Assembly: GCA_041581055.1 (NCBI GenBank)
Contig: JBFGCT010000005.1
Span: forward strand, 1-50,177
Direction of reading: 5' to 3'
DNA from: JBFGCT01 sp041581055
GTDB lineage: Bacteria > Actinomycetota > Acidimicrobiia > Acidimicrobiales > Ilumatobacteraceae
Length of the DNA stretch: 50,177 bases
Numbering within the stretch: position 1 is the stretch's first letter; every line of letters starts with the position of its first letter. Below the pieces are notes generated by a model. It worked only from the letters and a program-made list of their open reading frames with translations, was not told the origin of the DNA and did not search any database. A program made the position numbers and the translations under genes. This document shows positions 18,076 to 26,203 of the stretch, piece after piece.

Positions 18076-20066
18076 CAGCGGACCCCGCTCGTCCATGTGA
18101 CGGGGTCGACGACGAGCGCCTGGACCGCTCCGTCGCGATCGTGGACGGCCAACGTCACGGTGAGCTCTGGCGTCGTGCGGACCCGGATCGTGCCGAACTG
18201 GCCGAAGCCCTTCGTCGGGCCGACGGTGTACCCGCCCTTGCCCTTGACGGACGATCGCCGATCGAGCGACGCCGCGGCGAGGACCGGGAAGCCGCGGTCG
18301 GTCTCGTCGGGGGCGGTGTTCGTGCCGTCGTCGATCCCGATCATGTGCGCGTCGCCGGCGGCGAACACCAGGGGCATCCCGATGGGGCGGAGCTGATCGA
18401 AGAGCGCGCGGCGCTGGGCCTCGAAGCCCTCCCAGATGTCCTGGTCCTTGCCGCGCCCGATCCACGGCGTCGAGCAGGCCCAGACCACCAGCTCGCAGTC
18501 CGGGTCGGCGCGCGCCGAGCGCACCTGGTCGACCAGCCACTCCTGTTGCCGCTCCGACATGATCCTCCTGGCGCTGCGGCGCTTCGTGCCGATCGCCGCC
18601 GGCGAGCGCTCCGAGCGCGTGTCGGTGAGCACCACGAGCACCGGGCCGATGGTGAAGCGCTGGTAGACCGGCCCGGGGCCGAGCTCGGTCCCCGGGGCCG
18701 GCAGGTCGTAGTGCGGTTCGACCTCGCGGTACGCCGTCTGCGCGGCGCGCAGCGACGGCGAGCCGGAGTCGGAGTTGTTGGGCCCGAAGTCGTGGTCGTC
18801 CCAGACGTGGGCGATCGGAAGCGAGCCGAACAGGCGCGCCTGGGGCGCCGACGCGAACACGGTGTCGTACGCCGCGTGGAAGGCCGCGGGGTCGCTCGAT
18901 CGGATGTTCTCGTAGTGCAGGTCGCCGAGGTGCAGGAAGACGGCGGGCTTCGGGCTCGACTCGGCGATCCGGTCGAAGACCCCCGCCCGCGACCCCGTCG
19001 ACGCGCACGACCCGACCGCGATGCAGACCTCGGTCGGCGCGACCGGGAAGGTCGTGAACCGGATCTCGGCGGTGGCCGCGCCGCCGACCGCCGGCAACCG
19101 CAGGACGCATGGGCTCGCCGGCGTCAGACCGGTGAGCGTGAACCGGGCCAGGTCGCCGCGGGCGCCCCGGTACTCGACCGCCCAGGACCCGTCCGGTTCG
19201 ACGCCGATGTTGTCGACGTCGAGCTCGGCGCGGACGCGGGCGGTGACGGTCGCCGTGGTCGGCGTGACCGCGCCGACCCACGCCCACTCGATCGCGCTCC
19301 CACCGAAGGGATGCCGGAGGTCGGTGGAGGGCAGATCGAACGGGCCGGTCACCTCGCTGATCAGCTCGACGGCGAAGACGAACGACACGGCGAGCGTGAG
19401 CGCCGCCAGCGCGTAGTCCACGAATGGATGGTCGGCGTCCAGCGCGATCAGGGTCGGCCCGAGAAGCAGGGCGGCGCCGGCGAGGACGACCATCCACCGG
19501 GCGCTCCCGCCGAGTTCCACGGCGAAGGCGTACGCGAGCAACACCGCCGCGGCGAGCGCGCAGAGCAGGAGCCCGGACGCGGTGTGCGGAACGGACGCGA
19601 GCAGCCCGACCACGATGGCGATCAGCGATCCGAGGACGCCGCCGCGCCACTTCCTGCGGACCCTCAGCAGCCGTCCGGGCACGACGAGTTCGAGCTTCTC
19701 CCGCGTCAGCACCGCGACGGCCACGGCGACGGCGACCCCGGCCGCCACGCCGATGGGCCACAGCGACACGAGCGAGAACCCGGCGAGCGCTCCTCCGCCG
19801 AGCGCGACGACGAAGGTCGAGCCGCCGAGACGCTTCTGCGTGACCCAGGCCGTCGCGAAGGCCGCGCCGGTGGCGATCGCCACCCCGACGATCGGCCGGT
19901 CGAGCGCCAACGCGACCCCGGTCGCGGCGATCCCGGCGGTGGCCATCCAGACCGTGTCTCGCTCACCGCTCAGCGACAGCCGGCCGCGGGGCGTGCGACC
20001 GCGCGCGACGACGACGGCGATCGCCGCGATCGCCACGCCTGCGAGCACACCCCCGATGACCTGCAT
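18075..20066 (-). CDS. Membrane-anchored PhoD-like metallophosphatase
   Basis: A 663-residue protein. Residues 1 to about 250 hold roughly eight hydrophobic helices (e.g. VIGGVLAGVAIAAIAVVVA, GVLGSLIAIVVGLLASVP, YALAALTLAVSFVFAVELI). A fibronectin-like region with WAWVGAVTPTTATVTARVR follows. The PhoD metallophosphatase domain has GSCAS, HLGDLHYE near 377, WDDHDFGPNNSD near 420, LTDTRSER, and GDAHMIGIDDG near 568. PhoD enzymes hydrolyse phosphodiesters and monoesters with Ca/Fe. Here the domain should sit at the membrane surface. It is followed directly by the phosphoesterase gene and begins 48 bp after the esterase stop, so it is likely in the same transcript as the ATP-grasp genes. Confidence 0.85.
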   Translation of the reverse strand: MQVIGGVLAGVAIAAIAVVVARGRTPRGRLSLSGERDTVWMATAGIAATGVALALDRPIVGVAIATGAAFATAWVTQKRLGGSTFVVALGGGALAGFSLVSLWPIGVAAGVAVAVAVAVLTREKLELVVPGRLLRVRRKWRGGVLGSLIAIVVGLLASVPHTASGLLLCALAAAVLLAYAFAVELGGSARWMVVLAGAALLLGPTLIALDADHPFVDYALAALTLAVSFVFAVELISEVTGPFDLPSTDLRHPFGGSAIEWAWVGAVTPTTATVTARVRAELDVDNIGVEPDGSWAVEYRGARGDLARFTLTGLTPASPCVLRLPAVGGAATAEIRFTTFPVAPTEVCIAVGSCASTGSRAGVFDRIAESSPKPAVFLHLGDLHYENIRSSDPAAFHAAYDTVFASAPQARLFGSLPIAHVWDDHDFGPNNSDSGSPSLRAAQTAYREVEPHYDLPAPGTELGPGPVYQRFTIGPVLVVLTDTRSERSPAAIGTKRRSARRIMSERQQEWLVDQVRSARADPDCELVVWACSTPWIGRGKDQDIWEGFEAQRRALFDQLRPIGMPLVFAAGDAHMIGIDDGTNTAPDETDRGFPVLAAASLDRRSSVKGKGGYTVGPTKGFGQFGTIRVRTTPELTVTLAVHDRDGAVQALVVDPVTWTSGVR

Positions 20067-20114
20067 CTTCCCCCGGACGGAGCTTACGTCCGAATCGGGG
20101 GCGGCGAAATACGT

Positions 20115-20843
20115 CTACAGGATGTCGGCGAGGTAGGTCGGCAGCATCGCCCGCCAGGTCTGCCAGTCGTGGGGCCACTGCGGGCCCCAGTCGTCCACCC
20201 GGTTGGGGACGCCGGCCGAGCCGAGCGCGTGGGCCGCGTTCCACGACTCGCCGATGTCCTCGTTGGCGCCCCCGCCACAGGCCAGGATCACCGATCGCGC
20301 GCGCAGTCGCCGCAGGTGCTCGTCGTCATACGACCCGACCGAGTGGATCGGTGACGCCCAGAAGAAGTGATCGTCCGCCGGGCCGTTCATGAACCGGCCG
20401 AGATCGTAGGTGCCGCTCATGCAGATGGCGTCGCTGAAGGCATCGGGGAAGCGGCACAGCGCGGCGAGCGCGTTGAACGCGCCGATCGACGAGCCGGCGG
20501 CGATGGTCTCGATGCTGTCGCTGTTGCAGTCGGCGCGGATCGCCGGGACCAACTCGTGGCCGACGAACTCGACGAACCGGCGGAGGAGCCAGCTCAGGTG
20601 GTGGCTGTCACCCTCCTTGGTGAGCATCGCCCGGCCGTTCACGCTGTCGCAGGAGTAGAGCTTGACGCGCCCGTCCTCGATCAGCTCGGAGCACGCGTCG
20701 ACCACGTGGAAGCGCTCGATCTCCTCCGCGTCGCCGCCGGCGGTCGGGAACACGAGCACCGGCCGCCCGTAGTCGCCCCAGCGGGCGATCTCGACGGTGC
20801 GGTCGAGGTGCGGGGAATGCCAGCCGTCGGTCAGCTTGGTCAC
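20115..20843 (-). CDS. Esterase family alpha/beta hydrolase
   Basis: A 242-residue alpha/beta hydrolase of the esterase-D/putative esterase group. The nucleophile elbow is AAGSSIGAFNA, with Ser near residue 120. FPTAGGDAEEIERFHVVD near residue 33 forms the oxyanion region, and GPQWPHDWQTWR near the end supplies a candidate catalytic His. No signal peptide is seen. The GTG start at 20843 overlaps the stop of the upstream ATP-grasp gene (GTGA). It is one of two esterases interleaved with ATP-grasp ligases. The arrangement suggests hydrolysis or transfer of the same metabolite that the ligases make, but this is inferred. Confidence 0.8.
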   Translation of the reverse strand: MTKLTDGWHSPHLDRTVEIARWGDYGRPVLVFPTAGGDAEEIERFHVVDACSELIEDGRVKLYSCDSVNGRAMLTKEGDSHHLSWLLRRFVEFVGHELVPAIRADCNSDSIETIAAGSSIGAFNALAALCRFPDAFSDAICMSGTYDLGRFMNGPADDHFFWASPIHSVGSYDDEHLRRLRARSVILACGGGANEDIGESWNAAHALGSAGVPNRVDDWGPQWPHDWQTWRAMLPTYLADIL

Positions 20844-22075
20844 GGCCGTTCGTCCTCGCGCCAGCGCTGGATCCGGGACCAGAACATCTCGGTGAACGAC
20901 TCGACCTCGTGTTCCGGATACATCGCGTCGACCTTCGTGCGCACCGCCTCCCGCGCGGTGTCGGTGCCGAAGAATTCCCACAGCACCCGGTCGAGGTGGG
21001 GGAGGTGCTCGTCGCAGAACGCCTCGAACTCGGCGGCCTGGAGTCGTTCGCGGGCGATCGCCGCGTACCCCGCCAGCTTGTCCTCGTACGGAGCGTCGGT
21101 GTCGGCGATGTCGAAGTACGGCTGCCAGTTGAGGTTCGGCCGCATCGGCCGCTTGGTCGCGGCGCAGAACAGCGACCACCGGAGGTTGGCGCCGATCAGC
21201 CACGGGAAGTGATAGTGCAGCGACGTGACCTGCGAGTCGGGGCAGGGGTTGGCGAAGTCGATCGGGTACCAACCGGCGTCCTGCCGCAGCGCCTCGCACG
21301 AGTTGAAGTCCCAGCCGAAGAACGAGTTGATCGTGAGCGTCGTGTCGATCAGGTGCCGGCGCTGGTCGTCGGGGACGGCGCCGTCGTCGGTCGTGTAGCG
21401 GTCGTGGAGCGGCGCGCCGGGGTCGTAGCGCACGACGCGCACCTGCGGCCCGAGCCCGACGCAGCGGATGAAGAGGTCGTGCGGGTCGACGGCCTGCTGG
21501 AGGTGCATCAGGTACGTGCCGCTCTCGTCGTACAGCCGCTGGAGGTCGTCGGCGCTGTCGATCCGGCTGACTCCCGCCCAGCCGCCCCCGTCGTAGGGCT
21601 TGATGTACATCGGGTAGCCGACCTTGGCGCCGAGTTCGGCCAGGTCGAACATCCGGGCGTACCGGTCGAGCGTGACCTGGAGATCGGTTTGGTGCTCGTA
21701 GTCCTTCGGCGGCACCATCCACGTCGTCGGGATCGGCATGCCGAGGCGCATCATGGCGCAGTACGACGTGTGCTTCTCGTTCGACTGGATCGACCACGGG
21801 TTGTTGAACACGTACAGCCCGTTCATCAGCACCGCCTTCTTGATCCACTCGCGGCTGGTGCCGTACCAGTGCGTCAGACGGTCGATCACGAGGTCGTAGC
21901 GCACCGGCTGGCGCAGGTAGAACGGTTCGATCGTGACGCGCTCGACGTCGAAGCGGATCGAGTCGGCGCCCTGCCGCACGGTCAGGTCGAGGCGTTCGAG
22001 CACCTCCTCGTAACAGATCGGCCAGCAGAGGTCGGCGCCCAGCGACAGCCCGATCACGCGCCGCACGTCAGCCAT
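20840..22075 (-). CDS. ATP-grasp ligase, divergent type (cluster enzyme 2)
   Basis: A 411-residue protein starting MADVRRVIGLSLGADLCW. The ATP-grasp signature is in the middle: LGAKVGYPMYIKPYDGGGWA (P-loop Lys), QQAVDPHDLFIRCVGLGPQVR, and the Mg/ATP end FNSCEALRQDAGWYPIDFAN. A C-terminal helical region of about 130 residues follows. It is only distantly like the three ATP-grasp paralogues at 23300, 24868 and 26204. ATP-grasp enzymes join a carboxylate to an amine or thiol through an acyl phosphate. GGAGGAC 6 nt upstream supports ATG 22075 over an in-frame ATG at 22102. It overlaps the upstream esterase by 8 bp and the downstream esterase by 4 bp. Confidence 0.82.
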   Translation of the reverse strand: MADVRRVIGLSLGADLCWPICYEEVLERLDLTVRQGADSIRFDVERVTIEPFYLRQPVRYDLVIDRLTHWYGTSREWIKKAVLMNGLYVFNNPWSIQSNEKHTSYCAMMRLGMPIPTTWMVPPKDYEHQTDLQVTLDRYARMFDLAELGAKVGYPMYIKPYDGGGWAGVSRIDSADDLQRLYDESGTYLMHLQQAVDPHDLFIRCVGLGPQVRVVRYDPGAPLHDRYTTDDGAVPDDQRRHLIDTTLTINSFFGWDFNSCEALRQDAGWYPIDFANPCPDSQVTSLHYHFPWLIGANLRWSLFCAATKRPMRPNLNWQPYFDIADTDAPYEDKLAGYAAIARERLQAAEFEAFCDEHLPHLDRVLWEFFGTDTAREAVRTKVDAMYPEHEVESFTEMFWSRIQRWREDERP

Positions 22076-23303
22076 GTGTGTCCTCCAGTCCTGTCGCGTC
22101 ACGCTCGAACGGAACGACCTCGCGCGGTCGGAACGAGTCGGCGAACAGCCACGGCAGCGCCACGCCGAGCAGGTCGCGCCAGCATCCCCACGTGTGCCCG
22201 TCGAGGGCCTCGCCCAGCACGACCTCCATGCCGGTGTCCTTCAGGATCGGCCGCATGGCGCGGTTCTCGGTGATCATCGGCTCGAGGACGCCGCAGCTCA
22301 TGAACACCTTGTCGGCGACGGCGATCGGCGCCTCCACGTAGCGGCGCACGAACTCGTAGGCCGGGGTCCAGAGGTCGTCCATCGGCTCCGCGCAGTCGCC
22401 GCTGGCGCCGGAAAACGAGCCGGACTGGAGCAGGAGCCGCCCGAACGTCTCCGGGTAGCGGTTGGCGGTCGCCAAGGTCGCCAAGGCGCCGAAGCTGGCC
22501 CCGCCGAGGCAGCGGGCGTCGCGGCCGCCGATCAGGGGGAGGTGGTCCTCGAGGTAGGGCACGAGCTCCTCGACGACGAACCGGGCGTGCCGCTCGTCGT
22601 CGGCGTACTCGGTCAGCCGCTCTTGCGGATCGCAGAAGGCGACGACGAACTCGGGGACGAGCCCGCGGTGGATGAGGTTGTCCAGGACCGTCGCCGCGGC
22701 CGCGTGATGCAGGTAGTCGGTGCCGTCGTGCATCACGAGCAGCGGATACTTGTGCTCCGGGTCGACGCTGAACGACGCCGGGAGATACAGCGTGATCGAC
22801 GCCGGTCGCCCCAGGGCGGCGCTCGGGACGGTGAGCGAGCGCTGGAAGCCGGGCTCGGCCGCGGCGTCGTGCAGCGCCCATGGGGGCACCGCGTAGCCAT
22901 GGGCGCGGCACACCGAGTTCTGGCCGAACGGGTTGCGGGCGCGGAACGGGTTGAGCGGGTCCTCGATCACCCGACCGTGGCCGTGCTCGACGACCTCGAG
23001 CTGGTATTCGAGACGCGTGCCGGTGGGCAGTTCGAGCGCCAGGAGCCACCAGTCCGAGTCGGCGAGCCGCTCGAAGCCGAGATCCGCGGGCAGCCCGATG
23101 CCGAAGTGCACCAGCCGCACCGACTCGGCGTCGCCGCAGTAGGCGAACGTGGTCGCGCCCTCGCCGGTCAGGGGGAACCCCCTGGCGAACACCAACCCGT
23201 CGAGGGACTCCGGGGTCAGCGCGGGATCGGGCGGCAGCCGCGGGGCCAACACCGTCTGCGGGGTGATCTCGATCTCGGTGATGGAGCGGTCGGCGTCGTT
23301 CAT
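22068..23303 (-). CDS. Enterochelin-esterase-like hydrolase (Fes/esterase D fold)
   Basis: A 411-residue protein in two parts. Residues 1 to about 150 resemble the early-set beta-sandwich found in front of Fes-type esterases (VRLVHFGIGLP, WWLLALELPTGTRLEYQLEV). The rest is an alpha/beta hydrolase with ITLYLPASFSVDPEHKYPLL, VMHDGTDYLHH, nucleophile elbow LGGASFGALATL with Ser near 258, and DGHTWGCWRDLL supplying His. Relatives cleave cyclic trilactone siderophores or other activated esters. No siderophore genes are near. The start overlaps the stop of the upstream ATP-grasp gene (ATGA), and the end overlaps the next ATP-grasp by 8 bp. Confidence 0.85.
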   Translation of the reverse strand: MNDADRSITEIEITPQTVLAPRLPPDPALTPESLDGLVFARGFPLTGEGATTFAYCGDAESVRLVHFGIGLPADLGFERLADSDWWLLALELPTGTRLEYQLEVVEHGHGRVIEDPLNPFRARNPFGQNSVCRAHGYAVPPWALHDAAAEPGFQRSLTVPSAALGRPASITLYLPASFSVDPEHKYPLLVMHDGTDYLHHAAAATVLDNLIHRGLVPEFVVAFCDPQERLTEYADDERHARFVVEELVPYLEDHLPLIGGRDARCLGGASFGALATLATANRYPETFGRLLLQSGSFSGASGDCAEPMDDLWTPAYEFVRRYVEAPIAVADKVFMSCGVLEPMITENRAMRPILKDTGMEVVLGEALDGHTWGCWRDLLGVALPWLFADSFRPREVVPFERDATGLEDTHG

Positions 23304-24523
23304 GCGGCGTGCACCGTGACCGTTCGCCCGATCTCGTCGAGCACGAACCGCAGGTGGTCGAAGTCCTCGTGGCGCGCCCGCACCCAGGCGTTGGCCATGT
23401 AGCCGGCCTCGACCGGCTGGGTCGGCGTTCCGGCGGGTGGCAGCTGGGCGTCGATGATCAGCTCCCCGAACCGTTGCTGGACCTCGTCGACGCCGGAGTA
23501 GCCCGAGATCGTGCCGTCGCGCTCGGGGCGCAGGGCGATGATGCCCGCCGAGTAGCGGCGTGACGCGGACTGGCTGGCGCGGCCGTGGACGATCGCCTCG
23601 GCCCACTCGCGGTAGACGTCGATCTCGTTGCCGGCGGCGTAGAGGTCCCACGCCCGGACGCCCGGCGGCCGGCAGCCGATCTCGGAGAACATCAGCCCCT
23701 GCGGACCGGCGAACCACTCCATGTGCGTGGCCGACGTCCCGATCCCGAGCGCGTCGACGACCCGGCGACCCATCGCCTTCACCTCGTCGTAGCCCTCGGC
23801 CGAGTCGAGCCGGTTGGTGGCGATGAACTGTGGGGAGATCCAGCGCGTGCGCATCGCCTCGAGCACGTTCGGGTAGTAGTGGCTGACGAACTCGTGGACG
23901 ACGTCCCCGTCGACGCTGATCGTGTCGTAGAACCCCTCGTGGCCCTCGACGAACTCCTCGACGGCGACGTGCGCGCCGTGCGCCAGGCCGCTCGCCGCGA
24001 TCGCCCGTTCGAGGTCGGCGTCGTCGTCGACGCGGTGCGTGCCCGATGCGCCGGCGCCGTCGGGCGGCTTGACGATCAGCGGATAGCCCACGTCGCCGGC
24101 GAAGCTCCGGACCTCGTCGGCGGTCGACGCCCCCGTGGAGCGGGCACACGGAACGCCCGCCGCCCGCAACACCTCCTTCATCGCCGGCTTGTCGCGGCAG
24201 AGGTGGGCGGTGTGCACCGACGTGCCGGGGATGCGACACGACTCGCGCACCCGGGCAGCCGTCATCACGTGCGCTTCGACGGTGGCTTCGAGCCGGTCGA
24301 CCCAGAGCTTGTCCTGCAGCCATCGGACCACCCGCTCGACGCTCTGGTCGTCGACGATCGAGTCGACCTGCTCGTAATGGCTCAGCCAGCCCTTGACGTC
24401 ACCGTCGAGCCCGTCCTTCGGACGCTCCCCGAGGCCGATGACGGTCGCCCCGGCCTCGGCCAGCGCCCGCGCGAACTGCTTCTGGTTGTCCGGGAAGCTC
24501 GGCTCCAGGATGATCACGTTCAC
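23300..24523 (-). CDS. ATP-grasp ligase, CarB/PylC-like (cluster enzyme 1)
   Basis: A 407-residue protein, paralogous along its length to those at 24868 and 26204. The N-terminal Rossmann-like domain starts VNVIILEPSFPDNQKQF. The ATP-grasp core shows CRDKPAMKEVLRAAGVPCAR, GYPLIVKPPDGAGASGT, VEEFVEGHEGFYD, and the metal-binding THMEWFAG with EIGCRPPG near the end. The C-terminal 100 residues fit the family lid. I chose GTG 24523 over the frame-extending GTG 24544. It aligns with both paralogues' starts and has TACAAC 6 nt upstream. It opens the densest run of coupled genes in the window. The substrate is unknown: a carboxylate plus an amine (amino acid or peptide) is the family expectation. 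Confidence 0.85.
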   Translation of the reverse strand: MNVIILEPSFPDNQKQFARALAEAGATVIGLGERPKDGLDGDVKGWLSHYEQVDSIVDDQSVERVVRWLQDKLWVDRLEATVEAHVMTAARVRESCRIPGTSVHTAHLCRDKPAMKEVLRAAGVPCARSTGASTADEVRSFAGDVGYPLIVKPPDGAGASGTHRVDDDADLERAIAASGLAHGAHVAVEEFVEGHEGFYDTISVDGDVVHEFVSHYYPNVLEAMRTRWISPQFIATNRLDSAEGYDEVKAMGRRVVDALGIGTSATHMEWFAGPQGLMFSEIGCRPPGVRAWDLYAAGNEIDVYREWAEAIVHGRASQSASRRYSAGIIALRPERDGTISGYSGVDEVQQRFGELIIDAQLPPAGTPTQPVEAGYMANAWVRARHEDFDHLRFVLDEIGRTVTVHAA

Positions 24524-24590
24524 CCCACAGTTGTACTCGATCACAGCCGCGGCACCCCGAAGATCGACCGTCCGCCCGGCAGCCCCACCC

Positions 24591-24650
24591 GGGTTTGTGT
24601 GACCGAATATCGCGGAACTCGACGTTTTCGGTCACACAGAATCGCGGTGG
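24591..24650 (+). repeat. 60-bp hairpin repeat, copy 1
   Basis: First of three near-identical units. It carries perfect 12-bp inverted arms, TGTGTGACCGAA (24596-24607) and TTCGGTCACACA (24627-24638), around a 19-nt centre starting TATCGCGG, and a tail GAATCGCGGTGG. It starts 67 bp from the minus-strand ATP-grasp start at 24523. Base composition is clearly lower in GC than its surroundings. Confidence 0.9.
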
Positions 24651-24670
24651 CGGCGGGCGTGGCGCGGTCC

Positions 24671-24730
24671 GGGTTTGTGTGACCGAATATCGCGGAACTC
24701 GACGTTTTCGGTCACACAGAATCGCGGTGG
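24671..24730 (+). repeat. 60-bp hairpin repeat, copy 2
   Basis: Identical to copy 1 over the whole unit, with arms at 24676-24687 and 24707-24718. A 20-nt GC-rich spacer separates it from copy 1. Confidence 0.9.
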
Positions 24731-24743
24731 CCGGGCGTGATCC

Positions 24744-24803
24744 GGGTCTGTGTGACCGATTATCGCGGAACTCGACGTTTTCGGTCACACAGAATCGCGG
24801 TGG
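24744..24803 (+). repeat. 60-bp hairpin repeat, copy 3 (variant)
   Basis: It differs from copies 1 and 2 at two positions. One change lengthens the arms to a perfect 13 bp, TCTGTGTGACCGA (24747-24759) with TCGGTCACACAGA (24781-24793); the other breaks the innermost pair. The centre is unchanged. A 13-nt spacer separates it from copy 2, and it ends 64 bp before the plus-strand start at 24868. Confidence 0.9.
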
Positions 24804-24854
24804 CGGGCGTGGCGGGGTCCGGTGCGGGCGCGGCCGGCCGTCGGCCGGTTGGGG

Positions 24855-24860
24855 TACGGT
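24855..24860 (+). promoter_or_regulatory. -10 element for a leaderless ATP-grasp transcript
   Basis: TACGGT lies 7 nt before GTG 24868. The 16-nt context GGTACGGTCCG-N-G-N-CGTG is shared with the start of the paralogue at 26204. No convincing -35 is visible. The spacing implies that transcription begins at or next to the start codon. Confidence 0.5.
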
Positions 24861-24867
24861 CCGAGAC

Positions 24868-26091
24868 GTGGTGCAGGTCGTGTTCGTCGCCCCCTACGTG
24901 CTCGAAGCGACCAACCGGTTCCTCACGGCGATGGTCGAGGTTCCGGGCGCCGAGGTCGCCGTGGTCAGCAGCGACCCCGTCGAGCGCTTCCCCGACCGGG
25001 TGCGGTCCGGCCTCGCCGCGCATTGGCGGATCGACGACTGCCTCGACGTCGACCAGCTGACCGGCGCGGTCGCGACGTTGGGCGAGCACCTCGGCGGCGT
25101 CGACGTGCTGACGGCGATCCTGGAGAACCTCCAGGTTCCGCTCGCCGCGGTCAGGGAACGGCTCGACATCGCGGGGATGCGGGTCGAGGTCGCGGAGCGG
25201 TTCCGTGACAAGGCCCGCATGAAGGCGGTGTTCGCTGACCACGGGATCCCGTGCGCCCGCAACGCCCGTGCCGAGTCGGCTGATCAAGCGCGCCATCTCC
25301 TCGGCCGGTGGGCGCAACCGGCCGTCGTCAAGCCGCTCGCCGGCATGGGCGCCCGCAACACGTTTCGCGTCGACGACGGCGAGTCGATCGAACGGTGGTT
25401 GGAGCACAGCCCCCCGTCTCCCGCCGCCCCCGTGTTGCTCGAGGAGTTCCTCGTCGGCGAAGAGTTCTCGTTCGAGAGCGTGCTCGTCGACGGCGAGCTG
25501 GTGTGGCACTCGATCGGCCGGTACGACCCCACGCCGCTGACCGTGCTCGAGAACCCGTGGATCCAGTGGTGCGTCGTGCTGCCGCGGGAGATCGGCGGCG
25601 ACGAGTTCGCCGAGATCCGCCGACTTGGGACGCAGGCGGTCAAGGCGCTCGGGCTGTCGACCGGGCTGTCGCACATGGAGTGGTTCCGCCGCCCGGACGG
25701 CTCGGTCGCCATCTCCGAGGTCGGGGCGCGCCCGCCCGGCGCCCAGATCGCGTCGTTGATGTCGTGGGCCCATGACGCCGACATGTACGCCGCGTGGTCG
25801 CGGCTCACCGTGCACGGCGAGTTCGACCCGCCCGAGCGCCGATACGCGGTCGGCGCCGCGTACCTCCGTGCCCAGGGAGCCGGCCGCACGATCACGGCGA
25901 TCGGCGGGATCGACCAGGTGAGCCCGCAGGCCCACGCGCTGGTCGTCGAGTGGAAGCTGCCCACGATCGGGAGCCCGGCGGCGGACACGTACGAGGGCGA
26001 CGGCTACGTGATCGTGCGCTCGTCCGACACCGGCGACGTCGATCGCGCGCTGCGCGAGATCGTGTCGGCGGTCAAGGTCGAGTGCGGATGA
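24868..26091 (+). CDS. ATP-grasp ligase, CarB/PylC-like (cluster enzyme 3)
   Basis: A 407-residue paralogue of the proteins at 23300 and 26204. It starts VVQVVFVAPYVLEATNRF. Core motifs are FRDKARMKAVFADHGIPCAR, QPAVVKPLAGMGARNT, LLEEFLVGEEFSFESV, SHMEWFRRPDG, and SEVGARPPGAQ. All expected ATP and metal positions look occupied, so it should be catalytic. GTG 24868 is chosen by alignment with the paralogues and the TACGGT hexamer 7 nt upstream. The frame is open back to 24595 through the three hairpin repeats, but that extension (reading CVTEYRGTRRFRSH again and again) is not a protein domain. It is divergent from ATP-grasp 1 and in line with ATP-grasp 4. Confidence 0.83.
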   Translation: MVQVVFVAPYVLEATNRFLTAMVEVPGAEVAVVSSDPVERFPDRVRSGLAAHWRIDDCLDVDQLTGAVATLGEHLGGVDVLTAILENLQVPLAAVRERLDIAGMRVEVAERFRDKARMKAVFADHGIPCARNARAESADQARHLLGRWAQPAVVKPLAGMGARNTFRVDDGESIERWLEHSPPSPAAPVLLEEFLVGEEFSFESVLVDGELVWHSIGRYDPTPLTVLENPWIQWCVVLPREIGGDEFAEIRRLGTQAVKALGLSTGLSHMEWFRRPDGSVAISEVGARPPGAQIASLMSWAHDADMYAAWSRLTVHGEFDPPERRYAVGAAYLRAQGAGRTITAIGGIDQVSPQAHALVVEWKLPTIGSPAADTYEGDGYVIVRSSDTGDVDRALREIVSAVKVECG

Positions 26092-26159
26092 GGCTGCTCG
26101 GCCGGAACGCCCGGGGCGGCCGCGGGGCGATCGCCGTCGCCGCGCCGGCCGCCGGCTGA
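26088..26159 (+). CDS. Possible 23-residue coupled peptide
   Basis: A short frame beginning MRLLGRNARG whose ATG overlaps the stop of the ATP-grasp gene (ATGA). It is Gly/Arg/Ala-rich and ends 44 bp before the next ATP-grasp start. It has no ribosome site of its own and no Ser/Thr/Asp/Glu/Lys side chains that a graspetide-type ligase could crosslink. It may be chance. Confidence 0.2.
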   Translation: MRLLGRNARGGRGAIAVAAPAAG

Positions 26160-26190
26160 CAACGCCCGCGCCGTGCCCGGTCATGTGCGG

Positions 26191-26196
26191 TACGGT
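26191..26196 (+). promoter_or_regulatory. -10 element for a second leaderless ATP-grasp transcript
   Basis: TACGGT lies 7 nt before GTG 26204, the same hexamer, spacing and flank as at 24855. It suggests this gene has its own promoter despite lying 112 bp behind its paralogue. Confidence 0.5.
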
Positions 26197-26203
26197 CCGG
26201 GCC

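Noticed and set aside
18078..19761. Upstream extension of the phosphoesterase frame on the minus strand
   Set aside because: It overlaps the whole PhoD gene in another frame and is Arg-rich without domain character. The TGATG overlap at 18075 gives a natural start.
24591..24803. CRISPR array
   Set aside because: Only three units of 60 bp with long internal dyads; the spacers are 20 and 13 nt and GC-rich, and no cas genes are present.
24595..24867. N-terminal extension of ATP-grasp 3 through the repeats
   Set aside because: The paralogues at 23300 and 26204 start at the equivalent of 24868, a -10 element fits that start, and the extension only reads the repeat three times in shifting context.
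26088..26159. Graspetide precursor peptide for the ATP-grasp ligases
   Set aside because: It lacks the Ser/Thr/Lys donors and Asp/Glu acceptors such ligases join, and the ATP-grasp enzymes are CarB/PylC-like rather than the RimK-like graspetide type.
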